Below are positions 46,452-56,548 of a stretch of DNA of 64,000 nt, piece by piece. This DNA comes from a bacterium. Its GTDB lineage: Bacteria > UBP6 > UBA1177. The notes beneath the pieces were generated by a model. That model did no database searches and was not told the DNA's origin. It saw only the letters and a list, made by a program, of their open reading frames with translations. The translations under genes and the position numbers were made by a program. The stretch is taken from assembly GCA_016290135.1 (NCBI GenBank), contig JAEESW010000010.1, positions 1-64,000 of the forward strand, written 5' to 3'. The first letter of the stretch is position 1. Every line of letters begins with the position of its first letter.

Positions 46452-46700
46452 TTATTTGAAAAAATCAGACAAATCAAGCGGCGGAAGCTCGCCTTTTTTT
46501 TCTACCAGATAAGCTCTTGTCTTTTCAAGAGCCGCACTGACATCTTCCGGAAGACCGGAAGTACAGAAAGCCTCGATCTCATCACGCAGAGCGTTGTATT
46601 TTTTCGCCAGCAGTTCCCATTCGAAGGCACTTTTGCACAGCATGATCCGAACGTCGATGTCGCTGAGCGATTTCATAAGGATCTTAATATCTTGAAGCAT
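46452..46700 (-). CDS. Small hypothetical protein
   Basis: 82-aa helical ORF adjacent to and co-oriented with 46713..47720. Confidence 0.55.
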   Translation of the reverse strand: MLQDIKILMKSLSDIDVRIMLCKSAFEWELLAKKYNALRDEIEAFCTSGLPEDVSAALEKTRAYLVEKKGELPPLDLSDFFK

Positions 46701-46712
46701 CTTCGCCCCCGC

Positions 46713-47720
46713 TTAGCCCTTCGATTTCTTCCAGTTTTCGAAAGTCGGGATATCAAACGCCGAAATGTAATAATTCGTCAGATATTCCTTGAACTTATCG
46801 GAATCGGAAAGAACTTTGAAACCGTATTTTTTGTCGATGTATTTGACCGCTTCCATGTATATCTTGTCGAAATTGGCCCTTCCGACGCGCATCTTAGCCT
46901 TGTCGATCTCGAGACTTACGAAAGTTTTGTAGGATTTGTACATCTCGTCGTTTTCCATCCCTTCGACATGCTTTCCCGGGATATCCTCCTCGCGCTGAGT
47001 CTCTTCCTCGGGCTCCTTCTTCGGTTCAGCCTTTGCCTGCTGCTTCGGAGCAGGTCTTGCAGGCTGCTTTTTAGCCGGCCTTTCGGGCTGTTTCGCTGCC
47101 GGTTTAGCCGTGCTGAGCTTTACCATCGTCTCTTCGTCGAACGGAACATAGAGGACGAAAGTCTTCTGAGTCTCGGTAAGCTGTTCGATAAGCATGAGTC
47201 CGTAAGCCGCAAGATTGCTGCCAAGCTCCTCAAATTCTGATGTCGTCATGTAGTCGAGCCCGATCCTGCGTTTCAGAGTGCCGCCCCAGTAGCCGTAATT
47301 CTTTCTCTGCTCAAGTGCAAAGCAGTAAAGTTTCACAAAGCACGCATACTCCTCAAGCGGGAGCATTTTTATAAGTTCCGCCAGATCTTTCGGGATCATG
47401 ACGCCCTCTTGGTTCTTCTTGTATGAAACTCTGACAAATTCAAGGTTGTTCGCTATCGGATAGATCTCTTTTCTGCGCGGTCTTTCGCGGACTTCTTCAG
47501 CCTTTTCGGCTTCTTTGGCAGGCTCAGGCTGGACTTTTTCCTCTTTTACTACAGGAGTTTCCGGGACTTTAGGCTGCTGCTCGACCTTTGTTTCAGCCGG
47601 TTTCTGCACATTTTCGGCTTCAGGCTGTTTCGGCGCCTCTTTTTCAGCTTCGACGATCTTCAAAAGATAGTCTCTGACTTCGTTTTTTACTGCATTTCCG
47701 ATGTTTTTGATTAAACCCAT
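46713..47720 (-). CDS. Hypothetical protein with possible winged-helix-like domain and K/P/E-rich linkers
   Basis: Globular segment IYPIANNLEFVRVSYKK...GGTLKRRIGLDYMTTSEFEELGSNLAAYGLMLIEQ flanked by low-complexity linkers. Confidence 0.6.
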   Translation of the reverse strand: MGLIKNIGNAVKNEVRDYLLKIVEAEKEAPKQPEAENVQKPAETKVEQQPKVPETPVVKEEKVQPEPAKEAEKAEEVRERPRRKEIYPIANNLEFVRVSYKKNQEGVMIPKDLAELIKMLPLEEYACFVKLYCFALEQRKNYGYWGGTLKRRIGLDYMTTSEFEELGSNLAAYGLMLIEQLTETQKTFVLYVPFDEETMVKLSTAKPAAKQPERPAKKQPARPAPKQQAKAEPKKEPEEETQREEDIPGKHVEGMENDEMYKSYKTFVSLEIDKAKMRVGRANFDKIYMEAVKYIDKKYGFKVLSDSDKFKEYLTNYYISAFDIPTFENWKKSKG

Positions 47721-47731
47721 CTTTTCCTCCC

Positions 47732-48145
47732 TTATTTTATTTCAAGTTTTAAATTTTTGACCGTACACTTTTCGGCGAGTCCCGTCTTTTCGTTGTAAAG
47801 GCAGACAGGAAGCACAATTTTCACCGATGATTCGCCGAAATCCGAGGTGTATTCAGCTTTTCCCTCTTTGTTTTTCGCAAAAAAAGAGCGCTCGATCTTT
47901 CCGAGTTCCTTTTTTCCGGAGTCAAGAAAGAGAAATTTGTATGGAGCAGCCTCGTTGTCGTTGAATTTCGTGTTTTTTCCGTAGGTTATCGTGTACACGA
48001 CACTTTTTCCCGATTTTTTGAAAGTGACATCGACTGTCGGATTTTCACCCTCTGCGGCAAAAAGCGACACCTGAACCAGCAAAGTGATAAAAGCCAACAA
48101 AATCAGAAGTTTATCAAAGCAAAGCGATTTAAGAGAGCCTTCCAT
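47732..48145 (-). CDS. Secreted hypothetical protein
   Basis: Signal-peptide-like N-terminus LCFDKLLILLAFITLLVQVSLFAAEG; start uncertain. Confidence 0.55.
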   Translation of the reverse strand: MEGSLKSLCFDKLLILLAFITLLVQVSLFAAEGENPTVDVTFKKSGKSVVYTITYGKNTKFNDNEAAPYKFLFLDSGKKELGKIERSFFAKNKEGKAEYTSDFGESSVKIVLPVCLYNEKTGLAEKCTVKNLKLEIK

Positions 48146-48198
48146 TTTTTAACTCCTCACAAAAAAACCGGAAGATTTTAATTTTCAAAAGGAAAAAG

Positions 48199-49131
48199 TC
48201 AATTTGCGGCTTTATGCTCTGCGTCAGGAGCTGCTTTTGAGCACGAAGCAGGCGCGACACCTGCATTTTTGACCGAATCGGAGTATTTTTTCACCCCTTC
48301 GGCATAGATTTTGTCGTTGTTGTAGGCTTTGAACGCGGCGACGCTCCCTTTTTCCGAATAACCGTGCAGCTTCAGATAGTTCGCTACCGATGCGATCGCG
48401 TCTTCCATGACGAAAAGGTCGATCTTTCCGTCTCCGTTTCCGTCTTTGGCGAATTTCATCGATGCCGGCATGAACTGCGGGAAACCTATCGCACCGGCCC
48501 ATGAACCCTTGATATCAAGCGGATCGAAATTTTTCTCTTTCGCCTGGATGAGGAGCGCCTTGAAATTGGAAAAAGCGTTTTTTTTGAGCCTCTCCGCACG
48601 CTTTTTGCCAGCTTCGATGCTCATCGCCCCCTCCTTCTCGTATTCCCCGCTTTTTATAAGGTCATTGTTCCGTGCTTCACCAAAAAAATACTGAGCCGCA
48701 AAAATTTTGATTATCTTCTGCTCTCCGGTGACAAGCCCGAGCCTGCTCTCCCAGTTGAGTATACCGATGATATCGCCAGGTTCGACCTTGGTCTCATCAT
48801 AAATTTTGCAGAAAAGCGGTTTGTATTTTTCAAAAAAAGCGACACCCTCCTTCACCGTTTCGCCGTTTATCAGTTTGTCGATATAACTCGTGTGGTCGGC
48901 AGCCTGCTTTTTTATCGAAAGCGGTGAATAGATGAAAGCGAGATTTTTTTCGGTGAGCTCGTCGCTTTCAAGCGATCTTTCAACGATTTTCCGCAGTTCT
49001 TCTCTGGAATAATGCTTTGAAACGGCCTTAAAAAGAGCGTCAAAACTTTTTTCGTCGTATTTCTGCACCGTTTCTGCGAAGAGTGGACTGAAGAGAAGAA
49101 AAAACAAGAAAAAAGAGAGAGTTTTTTTCAA
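48199..49131 (-). CDS. MltB-family lytic murein transglycosylase
   Basis: IIGILNWESRLGLVTGEQKIIKIFAAQ; GSWAGAIGFPQFMPASMKFAKDGNGDGKIDLF; ANYLKLHGY. Confidence 0.9.
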   Translation of the reverse strand: MKKTLSFFLFFLLFSPLFAETVQKYDEKSFDALFKAVSKHYSREELRKIVERSLESDELTEKNLAFIYSPLSIKKQAADHTSYIDKLINGETVKEGVAFFEKYKPLFCKIYDETKVEPGDIIGILNWESRLGLVTGEQKIIKIFAAQYFFGEARNNDLIKSGEYEKEGAMSIEAGKKRAERLKKNAFSNFKALLIQAKEKNFDPLDIKGSWAGAIGFPQFMPASMKFAKDGNGDGKIDLFVMEDAIASVANYLKLHGYSEKGSVAAFKAYNNDKIYAEGVKKYSDSVKNAGVAPASCSKAAPDAEHKAAN

Positions 49132-49140
49132 TTTGACCCT

Positions 49141-51246
49141 TTATTTGTAGTAGATCACGACGCCGTTCGGCATAGTCTGCGCAGTGTAGCCCGAAACATC
49201 GCCTATCTGTGAAGGCTGCTGACCTTGGATCGACTGCATGTAGTTGCCGGAGATCGTGGGCTTGAACGCGACATTCTGCGTTCCGTAGTAGTTATTCGTG
49301 TTGAAACTTACATTGTAATTCGTTGCTCGCTCGGAACGTGAAGTGCTGAAGCCGAGCATTTTGGTCCCTGTGAGTGTCGTAGTGCCGTCCGCGTCGTAGG
49401 AACCGCCCATGCCGCCGCTGATAGGACATTCGACAACGATCACAGCCGGATCAGAGATCGTGAGAGTGCCGTTGCTGTCGATGCCGTCGACATCGCCTGA
49501 ACCGGTCTTTACATAGTGGATCCCGCCTGAAATCGTGAGATAACCTGTGCTCGAACTGCCGCCGCCGGGACCGCCGTGTCCGCCGCCCCAGTCACCGGGA
49601 CCGCCTGAAGAAGCAGAGCTGTCAGAACCGCCCGCCGCATTCCAGCCGTCGTCTCTGCCGAAGACAGAAGTTACTCCGCCTGTGACAGTGAGATACCACG
49701 CCTCAAGCCCTTCGAAAGAGTTCGTGACATTGACAGTTCCGTTGATGATATAGAGCTCGTTGTCAGCATGAATGCCGTCGTCATCCGAAGCGGCCTCGAT
49801 CTGACCGCCTTTTATCTCAACGTTGCCGCCGCTGTGGAGCGCGTCATCCCTCGCGTTGACCTTGACAGTTCCGCCGGAAATCTTGATGTAGACCATGTTC
49901 ATGTTGATGTTTTCATAGTCTGTAACCGTGCTCGGAATACTTGCCTTGATCCCTTTGAGCGAATCAGTGCCGCTGTACTGCTGTGCACCGCCGTTGGGAC
50001 CGCCGCCGCCTCCCCAGCCGCCTGAACTGCCGGATGTCGCTTCGATGATGCTGCCGCCGCCCGACTGAATGTCGATGATCCCGTTTTTGATCTCGATGTA
50101 TGAGATCGCGTGGATCCCGTCGCCGCCTGTCGAAGTTACCGTGAGAGAACCTCCTTTTACTTTGATGTAGCCTCTGATATTTTCATAAGGATCATCTTCG
50201 TTGCTTGAAAGCGTCAAAGCCTCGGTGTTGTCCGATTTTATACCGTCTCCGCCGGAAGTTACCGTGATGTTTCCGCCGCGGATAACGACCGAATCCTTGC
50301 CGCGGATACCATCGTCCTTAGCGTTGACGACGATCGTTCCGCCGTCGATATCAAGGTCATCTTTCGAAGATATACCGTCGTTGTAGCTGCCTTTTACCGT
50401 CAGAGTTCCGTAACCTGCAATCTTAAGATCTGATTTGCTGTAAAGCGCTGCATTAGGTTCGTCAGCACCGTCAGTAAAAACATAGTTTGCCGCGTCTGTC
50501 AGGGAATTCTGCGTATCTTTTACGATGAAGATCCTGACATCTTTCGCACCCATTACCGCGAAAGGAGAGTTTTTCGAATTTGTGACATTCATTCCGTTGA
50601 ACACAACGTGGACCATTCCGTCATCTTTGTCTTTATCGACATCGACAAGGATCTGTCCGTCACTCAAAGTGCCGTCGATTTCATAAACACCGGAAGCGGT
50701 GATCGTCGCCGTTGTGCCGGAAACATCGACATTTTTGCCGTCAACGCTTATCGAAGTGCCTTTGAGGTGGATATAAGTGATCTTGTCCGCACCGTCTCTC
50801 GGGTCGCTGTTGTCCGCATCCGCTGAAGAATCGTCAGATCCAGGGTCTGTGTTTCCGGCTTCTCCGCCGTCATCGGGATCGGTGTCACCGTCATCGGGTT
50901 CCGTCGGAGTCCCTGTGCAGCTGCTTTTGTCCCAGCCTGTGCAGTCAGCCTTGCAGATCGCGTAGCCGCCTGTGTAGCCGGAATCAATTTCAGTGCAGTC
51001 TTTCGCGCCGCCGTCACAGACTTCGCCGTCTTCCTGCATTCTGTTGCCACATACTGAATCGGGATTTCCGCCGCTGCCGCCGCTACCTGAATTGTCTCCG
51101 GAATTATCACCGGAGTTGTCACTTGAGTTGTCACCCGTGCCGTTGTCATCACCGCCGGTGTTCGAATTGTCTTTGCCGGAACCGCCGCAGGAAGCAATGA
51201 TCAGAGCTAAAAACATCAGTGAGAAAATCAAAAATCTTTTCTTCAT
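49141..51246 (-). CDS. Lipoprotein with Myxococcus-type Cys-rich segment and Cthe_2159-like (DUF4353) carbohydrate-binding beta-helix
   Basis: Lipobox IIASC; CGNRMQEDGEVCDGG; repeated DGIxSKDDLDIDGGTIVVNAKDDGIRGKDSVVIRGGNITVTSGGDGIKSDN. Confidence 0.8.
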   Translation of the reverse strand: MKKRFLIFSLMFLALIIASCGGSGKDNSNTGGDDNGTGDNSSDNSGDNSGDNSGSGGSGGNPDSVCGNRMQEDGEVCDGGAKDCTEIDSGYTGGYAICKADCTGWDKSSCTGTPTEPDDGDTDPDDGGEAGNTDPGSDDSSADADNSDPRDGADKITYIHLKGTSISVDGKNVDVSGTTATITASGVYEIDGTLSDGQILVDVDKDKDDGMVHVVFNGMNVTNSKNSPFAVMGAKDVRIFIVKDTQNSLTDAANYVFTDGADEPNAALYSKSDLKIAGYGTLTVKGSYNDGISSKDDLDIDGGTIVVNAKDDGIRGKDSVVIRGGNITVTSGGDGIKSDNTEALTLSSNEDDPYENIRGYIKVKGGSLTVTSTGGDGIHAISYIEIKNGIIDIQSGGGSIIEATSGSSGGWGGGGGPNGGAQQYSGTDSLKGIKASIPSTVTDYENINMNMVYIKISGGTVKVNARDDALHSGGNVEIKGGQIEAASDDDGIHADNELYIINGTVNVTNSFEGLEAWYLTVTGGVTSVFGRDDGWNAAGGSDSSASSGGPGDWGGGHGGPGGGSSSTGYLTISGGIHYVKTGSGDVDGIDSNGTLTISDPAVIVVECPISGGMGGSYDADGTTTLTGTKMLGFSTSRSERATNYNVSFNTNNYYGTQNVAFKPTISGNYMQSIQGQQPSQIGDVSGYTAQTMPNGVVIYYK

Positions 51247-51385
51247 AAGCTCCTCCAATGTGAAAGAAAATTAACAAATCATTTTAGGCTTTTCGGGACA
51301 AAATTGAAGAAAAAAATTTTGAAAATAAATTTTGAAACGGAATCACATCGAAAGCTATAGCGTTATTTTTATTGAAGTTTTTCGG

Positions 51386-53122
51386 CTATTTCTCAGTTTT
51401 GATGCAGAGTTCCTTGAGCTGTTTTTCGGTGACGGGTGCCGGTGCAGCAGTCATGAGGCATGTCGCACTCGTAGTCTTCGGAAACGCGATGACGTCTCTG
51501 ATCGCGTCCGTATTGTTGAGGAGCATCATCAGCCTGTCAAAGCCGAGTGCCAGGCCGCCGTGCGGCGGAGCGCCGAATTCGAGAGCTTCGACCAAGTATC
51601 CGAAATTCTCCTTTGCCTCTTCGTCGCTGATGCCGAGGAACTTGAAGACCTCTTTCTGCTTGTCGGTGTTGTGGATCCTTATGCTGCCGCCGCCCGCTTC
51701 GTAGCCGTTGATGACGATGTCGTAAGCACGTGAATTTATCGTGCCGAGGTCGTCTCCGCGTTTTGCCGCCTCGAAATCGAAATCGGTGAAAGCGTGGTGT
51801 TTTGCGACCCATTCGCCCGTCTCTTCGTCAACTTCGAAAGCCGGGAAATTGGTGATCCATACAAATTCGTAGGAATTTTTGTCGTAAAGATTGTATTCCG
51901 CAGCGAGTCTTTTTCTCAAATTTCCGAGTGCCGTGAGAGCGACTCCGATCTTATCTGCAACGATGAACATGATCCCGTTTTCAGGAATGATTTCAGCAAG
52001 CTGCGCCTTTTCTGAATCGTTGAAGAATTTCATAAGCGGTGAATCGAGAACTCCGTTTTCCTTCTTTATCCATGCAAGAGCCTTCGCGCCGTCGCCCTGA
52101 ACATCCTTTTCTATCTTTTTGATCTGGTTTTTCGAAAGTTCTGTCGCGTGACCTTCGAGAACGACACCTTTTACGACCATTTTCGGGTCGTTTGCGGCAC
52201 CTTTGAAAGCGGCGAATTCCGAATTTGCAAAAATTGCATCCAAAGTCTTGAGTTCCATCGCAAATCTGAGATCCGGCTTGTCGCTTCCGTATTTGTCCAT
52301 CGCCTCGTTGAACGACATTTTTCTGAAAGGACGCTTGATGTCGAGCCCTTTGACCGCCTTGAAGATCTTACAGAGAAGACCTTCTGTGACGCCCATGACG
52401 TCTTCCTCTTCGACAAAGCTCATCTCGAAGTCGATCTGGGTGAATTCAGGCTGTCTGTCGGCACGCAGAGCCTCGTCCCTGAAGCACTTCGCGACCTGAT
52501 AGTACCTGTCCATTCCTGCGACCATGAGGATCTGCTTGAAGACCTGCGGCGACTGCGGAAGAGCGTAGAAAGATCCCGGCCAGAGCCTGCTCGGAACAAG
52601 GAAATCTCTTGCGCCGCCCGGGCTGCTCTTGATAAGAAAAGGAGTTTCGACTTCGACAAAATCGAGCGAATCGAAGTATTCGTGAATAAGCGCGCTCACT
52701 TTGGAACGCGAGATCAGGTTTTTCTGTATGTTCGATTTGCGTATGTCAATGTAGCGGTATTTCAGCTTGATCGTGTCGGCTGCATCCTTTCTGAAATCGA
52801 ACGGAAGCGGCTTTGACGGGTTCATCAGCGTGATCTTCTCAGCTTCGACCTCGATCGCGCCGGTAGAATATTTGTCAGTTCTGTTCTCTTTGCGGTCGAT
52901 GACCGTTCCGCTTACCGAAACGACCGATTCAAGCGTCAGTTTTTTTGCCGATTCCGCAAGTTCAGGATCGCTGACAAAAACCTGAGTCATCCCGTAACGG
53001 TCTGAAAGTATTAAGAAAACCATCGGCCCCATCTCTCTTTTCTGAGTAAGCCATCCCGAAATGACGACATGCTCTCCCAGATTGTCGAGATTGAGCTCTC
53101 CGCAAGTGTGAGTACGCAGCAT
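51386..53122 (-). CDS. aspS: Aspartate--tRNA ligase
   Basis: [67 protein letters not shown]. Confidence 0.97.
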   Translation of the reverse strand: MLRTHTCGELNLDNLGEHVVISGWLTQKREMGPMVFLILSDRYGMTQVFVSDPELAESAKKLTLESVVSVSGTVIDRKENRTDKYSTGAIEVEAEKITLMNPSKPLPFDFRKDAADTIKLKYRYIDIRKSNIQKNLISRSKVSALIHEYFDSLDFVEVETPFLIKSSPGGARDFLVPSRLWPGSFYALPQSPQVFKQILMVAGMDRYYQVAKCFRDEALRADRQPEFTQIDFEMSFVEEEDVMGVTEGLLCKIFKAVKGLDIKRPFRKMSFNEAMDKYGSDKPDLRFAMELKTLDAIFANSEFAAFKGAANDPKMVVKGVVLEGHATELSKNQIKKIEKDVQGDGAKALAWIKKENGVLDSPLMKFFNDSEKAQLAEIIPENGIMFIVADKIGVALTALGNLRKRLAAEYNLYDKNSYEFVWITNFPAFEVDEETGEWVAKHHAFTDFDFEAAKRGDDLGTINSRAYDIVINGYEAGGGSIRIHNTDKQKEVFKFLGISDEEAKENFGYLVEALEFGAPPHGGLALGFDRLMMLLNNTDAIRDVIAFPKTTSATCLMTAAPAPVTEKQLKELCIKTEK

Positions 53123-53161
53123 TTTAACCTCCAAAAAGACAATAAACTTAAAAAGCGGCTA

Positions 53162-53189
53162 ATTATTCTCTCTAAAATTTTTAAATCAA
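53162..53189 (-). promoter_or_regulatory. Candidate aspS promoter TTGATT-N16-AATAAT followed by TAGCCGC
   Basis: Minus-strand hexamers. Confidence 0.5.
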
Positions 53190-53200
53190 GATTTATGGCG

Positions 53201-53959
53201 TCAGCCCAATTTCTCCCTGACTTCGCGCCTGAAATCATCGAAAGTCATGTCGTCTCTGATCCCGAAACGGGTGAGGGCGAAATCGTATTTTACAGGGTCT
53301 TCCGGTGCGATTTTGGCATAATGCGACGTTATTTCGAGCGCGGCTTTGTAGTTCGGTGCCTTTTTTCCGGTAAAACCAAGGATCTTTGCCGCTTTGAAGG
53401 CGTGTGTGTCAAGCGGAACTACCAATTTGGCTGCTTCTGCCTTCGTCCAGCCGCCGGGATCGACCTCGTCGTTTCTCACCATCCAGCGGAAAAAGAGGTT
53501 GAGCCTCTTGCAAGCCGAACCGTCGGCAGGAGAAGGGATCAGATACGATTTTTGTGAAAGATTCATCTCGTCAACGAATTTTTCGACTCCGCAGAGATAG
53601 AGGTCTTCAAAATTCCCGTATTCCCTGAGGACGTGCTTCATTCCGCAGAAAAGTTTCGCGAGATCTTCGCCAGTCGTAAATCTGTGGACAAAACCTTTGT
53701 ATATTTTGAGAAAATCCTTTTCAGAGTGCGAAGTGACAAAATCGAACGGCTTTCCCTCGACCGGAAGGAGGATCCTGTCGATCGACTTGAGTATCTGAGC
53801 GACTCTGCCGTAAGCTATGGAAGAAGCCAAAAGTGCAATGATCTCGCGGTCTTTAGTCTCAGGATAATCATACAGGAATTTCAGCGGATCAGGATCTACG
53901 AGACCTCTTTTGTTGAGTTTTGTGTAGAGCGATTCGAGAAGATCTTTAAGTTCGCGCAT
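53201..53959 (-). CDS. TIGR02757 (DUF2400) family protein
   Basis: LYTKLNKRGLVDPDPLKFLYDY; KRLNLFFRWMVRNDEVDPGGW; PLDTHAFKAAKILG. Confidence 0.9.
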   Translation of the reverse strand: MRELKDLLESLYTKLNKRGLVDPDPLKFLYDYPETKDREIIALLASSIAYGRVAQILKSIDRILLPVEGKPFDFVTSHSEKDFLKIYKGFVHRFTTGEDLAKLFCGMKHVLREYGNFEDLYLCGVEKFVDEMNLSQKSYLIPSPADGSACKRLNLFFRWMVRNDEVDPGGWTKAEAAKLVVPLDTHAFKAAKILGFTGKKAPNYKAALEITSHYAKIAPEDPVKYDFALTRFGIRDDMTFDDFRREVREKLG

Positions 53960-55986
53960 TATTTGACCGCTTTCATCACTTTTGCGATGAGTTCGTCACT
54001 AACGATGTAGGGAAGAGTAAGGTGATCGTTGTGGTCGTTGTTTTTGTTGTATTCGACGACTGTTTCGATCGAGTGTTCGTTTCTTGCCCACGCTCTTCTT
54101 GAAACGCCGCCCATGACGTCCCACGGAAATGCGATGTCAAGTATCGCGTCAACTCTTTCGGAGCCGTCAAGGACCATGCCGAAGCCGCCGTTGATCGATT
54201 TGCCGATTCCTACGCCGCCGCCGTTGTGGAGAGCTACAAGGCTCATGCCTCTTGCGCAGTTGCCGGCGAAAATGTTGGTCGCCATGTCGGCCATGATGTT
54301 GGAACCGTCCTTGATGTTCGATGTTTCGCGGTAGGGGCTGTCTGTGCCGCCTGTGTCGTGGTGGTCACGTCCGAGCATGATGGGACCTACAACGCCTTCA
54401 CGTACCAGCTGGTTGAATTTTTTCGCGATCTGCGTTCTTCCTGCCGCATCCTGATAAAGGATCCTCGCCTGAGTTCCGACGACGAGTTTGTTTTTCATCG
54501 CGTCTTTTACCCAGTGGTAGTTGTCCTTGTCCTGATAACGGAGGACCGGTCTGCAGTGCGCGATGACTTCGGCAGCAGCTTCATCGGTCTTTGCAAGGTC
54601 GCTCTCTTTGCCGCTGAGGCATACCCAGCGGAAGGGGCCGTAACCGTAATCGAAAAGTTCGGGACCGAGAATGTCCTCGACGTAGCTCGGCCAGATGAAG
54701 CCTTCGAAGGTGTCTTTTCCGTTTTTGGAAATTTCTTTGACACCTGCATCGAAGATAGCTCTCATGAAGGAGTTGCCGTAATCGAAGAAGTATGTTCCTT
54801 TCGCGACGAGCTTTTTGATGACTTCGAAGTGTCTTCTCAAGGTCGCATCGACAAGCTGGCGGAATTTCGGTTTGTCGTTTGCAAGAAGCGCCGTTCTCTC
54901 TTCGAACGTGATCCCAGCCGGGCAGTAGCCGCCTTCGTAGACTGCGTGGCAGCTCGTCTGGTCGCTGAGAAGGTCGATGTGGATGTTTTTGGAGTCCGCA
55001 TATTCAAGCAGATCGACGATATTGCCGTGGTATGCGATACTGATCGGTTCCTTTTTCTCGATGTATTCGAACGCTTTTTTGAAAGCCTCTTCAGCGCTGT
55101 CGGTAACGAGAGATACCCAGCCCTGCGAGTGTCTCGTCTCGATCCTGGAAGCATCGACTTCGGCGAAAATACCGACACCTTTCGCGATCTCTACTGCTTT
55201 CGGCTGTGCGCCGCTCATGCCGCCGAGACCGCTGGAAACGAAGAGTTTGCCGCGAAGGTCGCCGTCCCACGGAACGCCGAGCTTCATTCTTCCTGCGATA
55301 AGGATCGTGTTGTATGTGCCGTGAACGATCCCCTGCGGGCCGATGTACATCCAACCGCCTGCAGTCATCTGGCCGTAGTTCGCAACACCGAGCGCTGCGG
55401 CGCGGTTGAAGTTCTGCATATCGTCGAAAAGACCGACCATAAGTCCGTTCGTCGTGATGACGCGCGGAGCTCTTTTGTGCGATTTGAAAAGGCCGAGCGG
55501 ATGACCGCTGTGAAGAACGAGCGTCTGTTCGTCGGTCATGACTTCAAGATATTTTTTGATGAGGCGGTACTGCATCCAGTTCTGGCAGACCTGCCCCGTT
55601 TCGCCGTAAGTTACGAGTTCATAAGGATAAAGCGCTGTCGCGAAGTCGAGGTTGTTGTCTATCATGACCTGAAACGCCTTGCCTTCGATGCAGTTTCCTT
55701 TGTATGAGTCTATCGGCTTGCCCCAGATATGCCCTTCAGGACGGAAGCGGTAGCCGTAAATTCTGCCGCGGGTGAGAAGTTCTTCAAGAAATTCGGGAGC
55801 AAGTGCCTCGTGAAGTTCTTCCGGAACATAGCGGAGCGCGTTTCTGAGAGAAAGTTCGATCTCGTTTTTCGTTAAAGTGAGCTCTCTTTTCGGAGCGCGT
55901 CTGATACCCTCGACAAATTTAGGGTATTCGGGAAGAACAGGGTCAAGTTTGATCGTCATTGCATTCGAAATGTCGAAATTATTGAG
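53959..55986 (-). CDS. hutU: Urocanate hydratase
   Basis: MLNNFDISNAMTIKLDPVLPEYPKFVEGIRRAPKRE; ETGQVCQNWMQYRLIKKYL; TAGGWMYIGPQGIVHGTYNT; start at internal Met. Confidence 0.95.
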   Translation of the reverse strand, partial: LNNFDISNAMTIKLDPVLPEYPKFVEGIRRAPKRELTLTKNEIELSLRNALRYVPEELHEALAPEFLEELLTRGRIYGYRFRPEGHIWGKPIDSYKGNCIEGKAFQVMIDNNLDFATALYPYELVTYGETGQVCQNWMQYRLIKKYLEVMTDEQTLVLHSGHPLGLFKSHKRAPRVITTNGLMVGLFDDMQNFNRAAALGVANYGQMTAGGWMYIGPQGIVHGTYNTILIAGRMKLGVPWDGDLRGKLFVSSGLGGMSGAQPKAVEIAKGVGIFAEVDASRIETRHSQGWVSLVTDSAEEAFKKAFEYIEKKEPISIAYHGNIVDLLEYADSKNIHIDLLSDQTSCHAVYEGGYCPAGITFEERTALLANDKPKFRQLVDATLRRHFEVIKKLVAKGTYFFDYGNSFMRAIFDAGVKEISKNGKDTFEGFIWPSYVEDILGPELFDYGYGPFRWVCLSGKESDLAKTDEAAAEVIAHCRPVLRYQDKDNYHWVKDAMKNKLVVGTQARILYQDAAGRTQIAKKFNQLVREGVVGPIMLGRDHHDTGGTDSPYRETSNIKDGSNIMADMATNIFAGNCARGMSLVALHNGGGVGIGKSINGGFGMVLDGSERVDAILDIAFPWDVMGGVSRRAWARNEHSIETVVEYNKNNDHNDHLTLPYIVSDELIAKVMKAVK

Positions 55987-56020
55987 CATTTTTTCCTCCA
56001 AAACAGGTTTTTAACGCCGC

Positions 56021-56048
56021 AATATACTATTTAAGGCAAAACTTTCAA
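56021..56048 (-). promoter_or_regulatory. hutU promoter TTGAAA-N16-TATATT followed by GCGGCG
   Basis: Minus-strand hexamers. Confidence 0.65.
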
Positions 56049-56129
56049 GAATGTCGGAAAAAAATGTGAAAGCATCTCTGATTCATCTCTTAGAGACGCA
56101 ATAATATGACGTCTCCACATTATTTTCCC

Positions 56130-56157
56130 TTGACATTTTCAGCGTTTTGACTATAAT
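56130..56157 (+). promoter_or_regulatory. ssrA promoter TTGACA-N16-TATAAT followed by atCCGCCG
   Basis: Both hexamers match consensus exactly. Confidence 0.85.
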
Positions 56158-56192
56158 ATCCGCCGTTCTTTCGGAACGCTTCTTTGACAAGT

Positions 56193-56539
56193 GGGGATGA
56201 CTTGGTTTCGACAGGGAGGCTGGATTTTCCGGCTGCATGCCGAGGCGCCGCTGGCCTCGTAAAAAGCGGCAAAACAAGAAACGCAAATAATAATTTTGCA
56301 TTGGCAGCTTAAGCCTGCCCGTCCTTCTGCGGTATTTCCGCGGCTGTAGCAAGGGCGCCAAACAGCGGAATAGCGACCTGAACCTTTTCGCAGGGTGAGG
56401 GGAGCGAAATCAATTGCGAAAAAGTGCGAGGGATCCTGCTGCTGGGAGCCTGAACACTCATTAAAACAGACAGCTACGCACGTAGACGCCCGACTTTCCC
56501 CCTTTTTGGACGCGGGTTCGATTCCCGCCATCTCCACCA
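56193..56539 (+). ncRNA. ssrA: tmRNA; tag ORF 56283..56312 encodes ANNNFALAA*
   Basis: 5' GGGGATGACTTGGTTTCGACAGG, 3' GGACGCGGGTTCGATTCCCGCCATCTCCACCA, tag gca aat aat aat ttt gca ttg gca gct taa. Confidence 0.97.
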
Positions 56540-56548
56540 CTTTCCGGT

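Noticed and set aside
46446-47240. 264-aa plus-strand ORF over the 46452/46713 genes
   Set aside because: Antisense of the PEK-linker protein; low-complexity LLLRFSLCLLLRSRSC is the reverse reading of the Lys/Pro/Ala linker.
54226-55707. 493-aa plus-strand ORF antisense to hutU
   Set aside because: Shadow ORF opposite a certain hutU; no RBS or homology recognised.
56151-56540. Minus-strand ORFs within the tmRNA region
   Set aside because: Region is a full tmRNA on the plus strand with consensus promoter, tag ORF and CCA end; the 129-aa antisense ORF is a known kind of misannotation.
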